A stretch of 64,000 nucleotides of DNA, from assembly GCA_021292105.1 (NCBI GenBank), contig CM037861.1, positions 26,529,110 to 26,593,109 on the forward strand, in the 5' to 3' direction. Within the stretch, counting starts at the first letter, position 1. Every line of letters starts with the position of its first letter. The stretch comes from Anadara kagoshimensis (lineage: Eukaryota > Mollusca > Bivalvia > Arcoida > Arcidae). Position numbers and translations under genes: made by a program. Below are positions 45,532-57,500 of the stretch, in pieces. The notes under the pieces are model-generated. The model ran no database searches. It was given only the letters and a program-made list of their open reading frames with translations, and had not been told where the DNA came from.

Positions 45532-48500
45532 CTAAATACAAGCAATAATATAAAATAATTAAATAAATTTACTAAAGTATTCAGTGAGAAAAGCATATTT
45601 ATTTTCAATAAATGACCAAAGAAGTAGATATGACAAGTAAATTTAGTGAATAAGGGTCACCCACCAGCAAGTTCCAACTCGGGTTAATGATAAGCACATC
45701 TCCAACCTATGTTCCAAGTTTCCTGAAATAGTGCTTCATAGTTTTGGAGATACAGTGCAAACAAGAATATGAGACAGATGGAAGGACAGACAGAAAGGCA
45801 GGGTAAAAAAGGGTGCTTCTGACACCCATAATTTTTTCATATTATTTATATACAATAGATACTACTGTTATGTCACTATAATTACTTTCCAAAGAAAATT
45901 AATTTTAATTTCCTCTAACATCATTATGGCATCATAGTAACTAAAATCATTAACATTACCCTTGCTGACGTTTTAAAGAAAATTGTTTCAAAGCAAAGAC
46001 CTATGTGACCTCTCATTTCAATAGATATTTCTTCAGAGAAGTTGATTCCTGTACCCATATCTTATTCCTGAAATGTCAACTTTAAGCTAAGGGTTACACA
46101 ATAAATTCAGGGTTAAACACTTCATAGATACAGCATATTTTTACTCTTTTCAGTCAAATTAGGAGATAGTGCCATGTTAATGATATTATGGTTTCATAAA
46201 TGAACCAAGGTAATCATGAAGGGATGAGTTATTTCATGATATGACAAAAATAACAATTTATCAAATGGATTAGTGGAAGGGCTGCCAAGAATTAATTTTT
46301 TGAGCCTCAATTGTGCCTTGCATATGAAACTCAAGTGAAAATTTCATATGAAATGAAATCCATGTAAAAAATTACATGAAATTCATATATGAGATTCATG
46401 TGAACATAAATTGGTTGTGATATCTTTCTTTATGGGGGTAAAATAATCCAGCAAGGCAACTTTTGTTGTTGTTGTTGTTGTTCTTGTTCTTTGTTTTACA
46501 CATGAATTGATAAACAACTTACAGTAAATTTATCCTTTATGTTTTGTTTCTGTTTGTCCTTAAGCTGAAACAGAAATAAAAAAAATAAAGTAACTGTTAA
46601 AATAACAACCAAGCATGATTTAGTTATCATGAACAATATCAAATCAAAATGCTTTCAAAGACCAGTATTATGAATCATTTGTATAACAATATGTTTGAGT
46701 GAAAAGGTGTTTCAGACTCTCAATCATATCCAGATGTTGCCAGCTATAAGTAAAATTAGTACTGTGTAATGTAGTAAATCTTTCAAAGTCAATATTGTTA
46801 GAGGTTCTAGCTTGCAAAGATCTGTGCTGAATCTGTTTCACTGCATTAGTTACAATTGATGATGTAGGGGTTAAAAAATTTTTCAGATGAGTTAAAGCCC
46901 AGGACTTTTGGATACAGAAAATCAAAACCCCCTCAATTTTTTTATCAAGTCCAGAGTTAACGGCAAAATCAAGAAAGAACAAATCAATATGCATCATTTC
47001 TATCGGCAGTTAGAGGGTATTTTCCGGCAGTATTTACAGTACATGTCTGCATTATGGTCTCCTAAGTATTTGAGCCCAATGGGCTTTTCAGGAGATTTTT
47101 TGCCAAGTCCTGCTTGCTAAATGTCTAGTCCCAGGCGTCGGGCTTAAAGAATTTTCAACCCCTGACTGATGATGATGATGATTCATATCCAGATGTCACC
47201 AGTTATAGGTAAATTTACAAAAAAATAAACACACAAGCAATGAACATGTCGAAATTAGACATGGTCTTTTAAATAGCAAACAAAACACAACACAGGGCCC
47301 CAGTTTAACAAAGGAGACTTTTCTACAACTTTTTTTCAAGTTTTTGTTTATATTTATTTATGACTACATGCAGTTTCATTCTCCACAATATAACTTTAAA
47401 CTTATTATAATTGTGTGCTTCATTACTTGATAATCCACAGAACTCTATCTAATAAAAAGATAATATACCTATTAGTTGTATTAAAATACATTCTAATATA
47501 ACTTACTTTGACAGGTTCTGCTGCTTGTGTTCTCTGTACTGACATTGGTTCATTAACTTCTAATATATAATGTAACACTTTACTCCAACTGTAACAAAAT
47601 AAAGGACATTCAGAATATGCAGTATCAAACAATTCTTTCACAGGTTGGCCAACTATTATTCAATGGGCTGAACATTATATAAACACCCCCACCCTTTAAA
47701 TCACATTGTTGTCTCACTGCCTATGTTTAAATTCCAATCCCATTCCACTAATTTTAGCATGAGAAAGTGTCAGTGTACTCCTGAAGGTTGATGGTAACTG
47801 CCTCAATATAAGTGATGTAATCTTTTTATCTTGATTTTGGCATAAAATGCCATTCTATCCAACCAATATACAGGAAAAACCTGTTTTAATGTCCCTCGTT
47901 ATACATGTATATCCCACCTCCCTTATCACCACAGCTTTTATGAAGTCCAAGAATCTTCTATCTTTTTCTTCATAAGCCTCCCTCAGTTTATTGCCAAAAC
48001 CCTTTTGGTGGTGATAATGGGAAGTTTAACTGTACAGAAGAATCTGTTTTGAAGACCACCTTGAAGTCGCCTGCTTTTAAAGGCCAGTAAAATGTTATCC
48101 TTTTGCTCTTTGTTATTTGAACTTCTATATATATAAGGGTCACCTGCCCATAAAGACCACTTTACTAGTTCCCTTTGTTGACCTTTACAAACAGGTTTTA
48201 CTGTATAGAGTAAAACTTTGATAACATGAATTCAAGTTTTATATGGTACCAGAAAATTACATTGGAGTTATTATCAAAGTTCTATTGGTCATACCTCTGA
48301 GAGTAGAATCTTTTTTGTTCTAATATTTGATCATCATAATACTGACATACATCTTTATTCCAGGAATGTATCAGTTCTAACAATCCAGATCTGTAACAAC
48401 AATATTTTATATTATTTAATCTAACATTAGACTAGTTTTTCTACCTAATCTGACAAAATACAAGTTTTATCAAACACATATGACCTAGAATCTTGTATTA

Positions 48501-51500
48501 CCACAACATTTGCAGTAAAGTACACATGCACTTTAAGTCAGATTTCTCATTGTGACGTCATGGGGAATCTCCGATTTGTCAAATGTAAATAATGACGTCA
48601 TTACTACAGAACAAATGTCATGACATGGTTCAGCCTTTTTCTGTGGTAAAATAGGGTGTTTACAAAATAACCTCCTCTGGGCTTTGTACAGACAAGCTAG
48701 AAATGGAAAGTTGTAAACTTTTTGGAGGCATTTTTTATAATTACAGTTATTCAATATCATTTTGACAAAATTCATACTGGCCACTGATTGATTTTAGTAA
48801 CAAACAATATTTTAACAATAGGCTACAGGTATTATTTTATTATGTTACATTCAGACCAACTAAATTCATGGCACACTTATTTCAATACCAAGAAATGGAA
48901 GTCAAAAACCAAAATAAAGTGAAATGCAATATCAAGAAAGTCCAAGAGACAGTCAGCCTATGCCTATGCATTGATAGAAGACCCCAAGATAACTATTATT
49001 CACACTGTACAATGTTACAAGATTACAATATATTGTATATGATATACCTTTTAAGAGATTTTTGTATATAGTTCAGGTTGTTTAACATGAATACATGTCT
49101 AAGTGTTGGATCGTTGTATGTCTCACATTTATTACTCAGATTTAAACCCAATGCTGATAAAACCTTGGCTGAAATTAGAAAATAATCAATCTTGTAGCTC
49201 TGTAGAACACAGATCAGCTCTAAACATATTATACTAAAATATTTTCACTCTAAATTTCTGTAATCACAGAATCACTGTAAAATAAATGTCTCTTTCAGTG
49301 CTATACAATCCAGTTACATCAATAACTGTGTACATGTTAAACCTTCTCACAACTGGGCTTAGTGGTAGAGTGGTCTTATATACATGTTTATTGATCACAG
49401 CAGCTCTCACTGCCAAGGTTCAAATCCAACTCAGGACAGATCCTAGTGTGAGAAAGTTTGTCAGTTCGCTTGACAAGGGTCAGTGGTTTTCTCCAGCCAC
49501 TTCAGTTTCCCTAACATCCATGAAATCACCGCCTCAATAAAAGTGAAAGAATCTTGCCTGGATAATAAAACATCATTATTCCACTCCATTTCTTCTCACA
49601 ATAAACTCAAATACATGTGAATCCTTCATTAGAACACCAAATCGACGTATCGCCAACCACGCCCACTTTGATCTGACACTGGCCGCCATCATGGCACCAA
49701 AGCAGCGTCACGGCAACTAATGACGTTCTAGTGTCAGTGCATCATTAAACTGCACAATTCAGGCTGAGTTTTCATTCTTTTTGCATGTAATTTAACATGT
49801 TGATCTTTTGTCGGAACATTGTGGGCATGGCCGGCGATCCGTCAATTGTCAATTTGTTGTGTTAAGTAAGAGATACTTGTATATTTTACATTAAGTTATA
49901 AAGAATTGATTGGATCAGTGTAAACTAGTTGTCAAAATCAAAGACTTTATAAAGCAACCTTTAGCAAAGTCCTAAGAACAGCCAAGAGGTAGATTAGATT
50001 GAACACTGCAAGCTCGGAAACAATTGTGTTTTTTTTTTATCTGCCATTACACTGACACAATACTGTCAGCAAGAGTTCCACTAGAAACAAGCAAAACATT
50101 ACAAAATACAATCTTGTGGAGAATTTGGAATTCCCTGTTGTTTTACTCTGATAGTTCTTTTAACAACTGATTTCTTTCATGCACTATGTGACATCACTTA
50201 TGAAGTAAACTTTTTTTGTTTCTTACGTATTTTATTTATTTGTATACACATGTGGCGGTTTGTAACTGTACCTATCTGAACAGGGGGTGGTTACCTTTCC
50301 CCAGCACGTGGCCTCACTTCCCTGGTGGAAGTTCACATGTTTAACTTGATTTGGTTTCAAAATTTTGACCTTGCTTTGGGATTGCGATTTGGACATGAAG
50401 TAAACTTACTTATATAGTCGGCTAGCTTCAGTCTACATTTCTTTATATCAACAGCATCAGAGGGTGCCGCTTGTTCACCTGAAAATAATATTTTATTTTA
50501 CTAGAAATATCTGTATTTGAAATGTGGCTTTCCTCCGTAAGATCTGACATTAAGTAGACAGAAAAATAATGAGTCAATTAAAGTCTGAATGACATACTGG
50601 ATTGGGCAACTCTAAGCTGTCTTAACAATTACAAATACTCAATGCCTACATACTACATAGTTGTAAAGTATTTGTGGCTTTCCTCCATAAGATCTGACAT
50701 TAAGTTGGCAGAAAAATAATGAGTCAATTAAAGTCTGAATGACATACTGGGCTGGGCAACTCTAAGCTGTCTTAATAGTTAAATACTCAATGGCTACATA
50801 CTACATAGTTGTTAAATATTTGTACCCATTAAGATCACTTTGAGGTAGCCAGTCCTGACCTTTATGATCAATATCTATATAATCTCTTACATGAAGACAA
50901 CTTTAACAAGAGGCCCATGGGCCTGATACGCTCACCTGATAACTAATGGCTAGCCGATAGATTTAAAGAAAACATAAATACTAAACCCCAATGACTTTTT
51001 TCTTTACATCATGATAACCATTGTATCAATACCTACAACATTCTAATATACATGCCTATACAAAAAGTTAATAGTTTTCAAGATAATTAAGCATTTCAGT
51101 ATTGTTTCACATCTGTGACCTTGACCTTTGAACCCATGCATGACCTTTTTCTATACATCAAAATGATCGTTGTATCGATACCTACAACATTCTAATATAC
51201 ATGCCTATACAAAAAGTTTTTAGTTTTCGAGATAATAAAACATTTCGGTATTGTTTCGCATATGTGACCTTGACCTTTAAACCAATAACCTTTTTCTATA
51301 CGTCAAAATGATTGTTGTATCAATGCCTACAACATTCTAATATGCATGCCTATACAAAAAGTTTATAGTTTTCGAGATAATTAACCATTTTGGTATTGTT
51401 TTACATCTGTGACCTTGACCTTTGAACCCATGACCTTTTTCTATACATCAAAATGATCGTTGTATAAATACCTACAACATTTTAATATACATGCCTATAC

Positions 51501-54500
51501 AAAAAGTTTATAGTTTTTGAGATAATTAACCATTTCAGTATTGTTTTGCATCTGTGACCTTGACCTTTGAACCCATGACCTTTTTCTATACATCAAAATG
51601 ATCGTTGTATCAATACCTACAACATTCTAATGTACAAGCCTATACAAAAAGTTTATAGTTTTCAAGATAATTACCCATTTCGGTATTGTTTCGCATCTGT
51701 GACCTTGACCTTTGAACCCATGACCTTTTTCTATACATCAAAATGATTGTTGTATCAATACCTACAACATTCTAATATACATGCCTATACAAAAAGTTTA
51801 TAGTTTTCGAGATAATTAACCATTTCGGTATTGTTTCGCATCTGTGACCTTGACCTTTGAACCCATGACCTTTTTCTATACATCAAAATGATCGTTGTAT
51901 CAATACCTACAACATTCTAATATACATGCCTATACAAAAAGTTTATAGTTTTCGAGATAATTAACCATTTCGGTATTGTTTCGCATCTGTGACCTTGACC
52001 TTTGAACCCATGACCTTTTTCTATACATCAAAATGATCTTTGTATCGATACCTTCAACATTTCAATATACATGCCTATACAAAAAGTTTATAGTTTTCGA
52101 GATAATAATTATAATCAGAGGTAAAAAAAATTAGGTCACGACCTTCACAATTGACCTTGACATCATTTTGAAGATACTAACAAGAAGATGTCAAAACTGA
52201 AAACCCCATGTCATTATCTGGTCAAATAGTCAAGTTATAACAATTTGAAGCTATTTTACGATTTTTTCAAAATTAAACGCAAAAACGCGTAACCTATTTT
52301 TTATCCGAATTTCACAAAATGAACAAACTACAGGCTTAAGACCGTAGAGAAGCCAAATATCACATCAGATTTTTTCTCCAATCAGTACTTTCGGAGAAGA
52401 AGATTTTTTAAGATTTTTGCACCCCTAGGTCACCTTGACCTAGTTATGGTAGCCATAGCAACGCCACGAACAAATCTGAATTGCACCGGCCCATATATAC
52501 TTCTGACAAAGTTTCATTAAAAACTGTCCAGTAGTTTCAGAGGAGAAGTCGAAAATAGGTGTTAACGACGCACGCACACACGCACGCATGCACGCACGCA
52601 CGCACATACACACGCTGCGCTATGCCATAAGCTCACATGACCTTCGGTCAGGTGAGCTAAAAAGACAATAGTTGTCTATCTTTGATAGGAATGAAATCTG
52701 TGAGAAATTTGTGTTTTTTGTACAAAATTGCCTTGAATATAGAAGACTTAGTGGATTGCAACTATAACTATCTAAATATTAATTTACACAGCATTTTTCT
52801 AGACCGAATCACTTTTTTCAAAAGAGTTGAGTTGAGTGAGTTGAGTAATGGTGTTTAACGTCCCAGTGGAGAATATTTCACTTATATCGAGACGTCACCA
52901 GCTATAGGTGAAGGTGCAGAAACTTTGCCCGTGCATTGCGCTGATGGCATTATACAGCAAGGTCTTTAATGTGCCAAGCCTATCGTGACACAGGACCTCA
53001 TTTATTTTAAGTTCCCATCCGAAAGAACAGCGACTTTCAATTTGTAATGCCGAATGCTTGACTAAAGAACAGTCACTACCCACTTTTAAGTATTGGGTAA
53101 GACCCGGCCGGAGATCAAACCCACAACCTCCCATTTACGGAGCAAGCACTCTACAAACTGAACTACCGTAGTGTTTTTTTCAAAAGACACAAACCAGCAA
53201 AATGTTATTAATATACAAAAATGTACTTAGTATTTATGTAATCATCAGTAACATGTTTCACTGACATGATTAATGATAACTAATGTATAGTTACAGCCAA
53301 ATATATATAACATTTATACATGATATAAAATAAAATCTTACTAACCATGCATTAACAACATAGCACCGGCCGTATCTGCGTAATCTTGTAATGGTTCAAT
53401 AAATATAATAGCCTAAAATAACAAAACAGTAATGTGACAATACAAATCATGTAACAGCAGGTTATTTTTTATTTTGTGTATTCAAATTAAATGTACCATC
53501 AAACCTGTCTATAAAGGTCACCTGATGGAAGCAGTAAAAGTGGCCTTTATGAGCAGGTTACCTTTATATAGAGGTTCAAATAACATAAATAAGGAGTAAT
53601 TGGGATAAAATTTTAATGGTCTTTACAAGCAGGTGGCCCTTATATAGAGGTGGCCATTAAGGCAGGTTCAACTGTATAATATATCATGCAGACAGTAAAG
53701 TCAAAACTGTGTAATGTTTAAGCTATCTTCATTCTAGAACATCAAAATTTACAAATAACCTTGACCTTTAACCATCAGCTTCCACAACAGATATAAATAT
53801 CCTTGACCTTTAACCATCAGCTTCCATAAAATATAAATAAGCTTGACCTTGAACCATCAGCTTGCATAACATACAAAATAACCTTGACCTTTAACCATCA
53901 GCTTCAATAAAATATAAATAAGCTTGACCTTGAACCATCAGCTTCCATAGCAGATATAAATATTTTTAATGAGTACATGCAGCTCTTGTAGGTAACATTT
54001 GTCAATAACAGAGGGTTGCGAGTTTATATATATTGGTGCATCATTTCATAAAGTTTGTCCTTTGAACTTAACACTGAATGCAGGTGAAACAAAATTGATA
54101 TCATATATAAGAACACCTTTAATAGCAATAAATAAATGTAAAGATTCAGGAAACAACGGTACTAGTTCAAACATGTACCAACAGCAAATTAATTAATGAG
54201 ATGGAAAAACCTACATGATTGGTTAGTTCATGGACAGTACCATCTCTCGGCATAGAGGCTCGTTCTGGGTCATTCTGAAATACATGTAATTAACATTAAA
54301 ATGATTCACTTTCAGAAACATATTTCACTACTGTGAATGGTTTTATTTTCGTGGGGCCCAATTTTCATGGAATCGGTAAAAAATAACATTTCGTTGGGAC
54401 GTAAATTCGTGGTTTTACTGAAATGTCAAAAACTAGATTGTCCTTTGAACATTGATAACGGGTAGAAAGTGATGATTTGTTTGTTAATCGGCAGTTATAG

Positions 54501-57500
54501 GATGAGTAATTAGGGATTACCAAAGCCATAGACCGTGACAGATCTAGAGACGCGGATTAATGACCAAGTCTAGGGTAGGCGTTAATTACCTGTAACTAGT
54601 ATATCAATAACAATTGACTTCATACACGAGGTGACACATGGCCTGAGTAAATCTACCTGTTACATTATATAATTAAGCGGCAATTAATTCAGATTTATAA
54701 GTTCACTCATATCACATCAATCAATCAGAATGTGGTTCATAATCCCTTTAAGCAAAATAGTATTTGTTTTCCTTTGATATCGGCAACTTTTTAAAAATTC
54801 TAATTATTGACTTCTGATGACCCAATCAGTGTTTACGAGAGTAACAATGGCGGCTCTTCCCGATACTGTATAATGTCGAAAGAAGGTGCGGTTTTTACAA
54901 GACAAACAGTTGATTTAGTTATATTAAATATAAAGGATGTTAGTTGATAGATTGTTGAAATGTTTATTTAGTTAATCGAATTTCAATTTAAATGAGACAG
55001 ACCATAATTGATGATGAAAGCTACGGCTAGTAACCTGTCTGTCCCTATATTCGTCCCGACCAGTTCCCAATTAAAAATAAACTTTTTTTAAATATAAATA
55101 TTTATTTTATTAAACATAACGTATTTACTTAAATAATTTTCACAATTAGATTAAGACATCTAAACATCTTCACCTCCCAAAAAGTTTTTATTGGTGTGAA
55201 AATGTGAGTTACGCTAGTAATTTATGAATGCGATTAAATATGGTACATGTCAATTACCAGGTAGTTTTTACTTGTGGATAATATTTCGTGGTGGTCGTAA
55301 ATTCGTGGTTCAGACTGTCCACGAAAACCACGAAAATTGAGCCCCAACGAAAATTAATGATTTCACAGTATTCAAAAATGTGAACAATAACTATATGCAA
55401 ATGTCAAATAACCTATTTTTTAACATTATCACAAGAAGAAAACTTCTAAATTTTATACAACTGAAAGAAACAAGAGTTGCCTCCCTTACTGAAAATAATA
55501 ATATACAGAAGTAATAGTGTGTAATACTGTGATTCTTCAATCCATAGGAGATACAAAATTATCGATTTTATACAACATAAAATACCCCAGAAGGAAACAA
55601 GAGTTACCTCCCTTATTGGAAATAATAAAACTGTACACAGTTGAGTAGAGTAATAGTGTTTAACGTCCCAGTCAAGAATATTTCACTTATATCAAGACAT
55701 CACCAGCTGTAGGCGAAGGTGCAGAAATTTTCCCTGTGCCTTGCACTGATTGCATCATACAGCAGGGTTCTCTATAGTGCTATGCCTATCATGACATGGG
55801 ACCTGGTATAAAACTGTACAGAAATGTAAGACTGCAATTCTTCAATTACAAAGAAATACAAAGCAAAATTTCAAAAACTGGAAGTAAATCCACTTACATT
55901 AACACTTCTTAAAATGCAAAAATTTCTATTTTTAATTTGAGAACAGAGAAATGATTTCATGAACTCACCTTAATACTCTCTATGAATTCTTCTAAAGCTT
56001 TTGCTCCCTAAAACACAAAAATTGTAATATTAGTATTCGTTAGCACATATATACCAAAGAAAAGAAAGAAATTGATGACACAAAAATCAACATACAGTTT
56101 AGCAGAAAAAAAGAAAAAGAAAATATTTATGAAGCAATATCAACAGCAGTGGATAGAGACTGTAAAATAGAAATTTTTTATACATCACAAATCTTGTATA
56201 AAAATAATTACACAATGTCATCAGTGTAAAGCAATTATATTCATTTGAAGGCTTTACATTTTAATGTTCATTGTACAAAGTTAAAACAAAGCTAAATATT
56301 ATTTTCTAAATATACAATGTAAATTACAAACAAATACTTACCGTACTTCCTAAAACTGACAATAAAGAGGCAAGTTTAGCACGAGTTGGCACCTGACATC
56401 CCTAAAACACACAAAATATAATTATAAAGACTTTAATTTTTATATCAAAAGTTAATATTTGTAGTTATAACACCACTAATTTTCAAAAACTGATAATAAA
56501 ATTTCATTTTGTTAATTGATTAGTTTATGTCAATATACTGATGATACAAACTTCATATTCTGGATAAAAAACATTGTCAATTAGTTTACCTGATATGTAA
56601 CAAACTTTAACAAAATTAAGAATTTAAAAGATATGACTATATGCATGTATTTTGAATACATATATGTAAATAAAACCTTTCCAAACTAGTTTATTTTTCA
56701 TTTTATAGCTGGAAACAGGTATAGGCAAATAACATTGACCTGTAAGTTTGAACTTTTATTGGGAATATTCATATATGAGGGTCCATCCAATATATGGGTA
56801 GTGTTAAGATCCAAGTTAATATACATGTATACCCGGTACACATGTTTACTCTATGAGGTGGGCATATCTCATGATGTACATACAAAATTAACACCTGTCT
56901 TCCCTATGCATAGATGTGCATAAGTATTTAAATGAAAGGTCAAGCAAAAAAGTCAAAGTTGTTTAGTTATCATTATTGCAACCAAGAACAGGAAACGATC
57001 ACAAAACCAAAATATTTAAAAAAAAGATAAAGACACATTGAAGACTAATATATACATTTACCTCTAAAGTAAAGTCAAACTCAGGTTTAATTGTTCTGAG
57101 ATGTTTAACTACAGGAAATATAGATAAAACTGCTGTAAATTCATGTTTTCCTATGTTCTTCTTGGCATTTGTTGCTAAAAGCTAAAATAAGTACAAGTAA
57201 TGTCACTAAATGATGTAATACAAACTGTCAGAAGAACAGCATAGCATACATACATCTCACACAAATTAGAAGTCAACTACAATATATTATACCTCACACT
57301 AGTTTCTGTGAATTATTTTCAACAATGCTGGTCACATTATGACCTAACATATTGTATAAAAAGAAACATTAGTGGTAGGAAACTTTCGCTGTTTTTTTAT
57401 TTTATAAACTATTTCGCTGCAAGAAATTTTCACAGTTCCAACTGTAGGGAAAGTGTAACAAGGGAAATAGAAGATCTTTGCTGAGAAGATATATTTGCAG

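Noticed and set aside
49286-49540. 84-codon plus-strand frame in an EXOC7 intron
   Set aside because: No domain, wrong strand for EXOC7, and the sequence resembles the CTCCAGCCACTTC phrase of the ~84 bp array, so it is probably repeat-derived.
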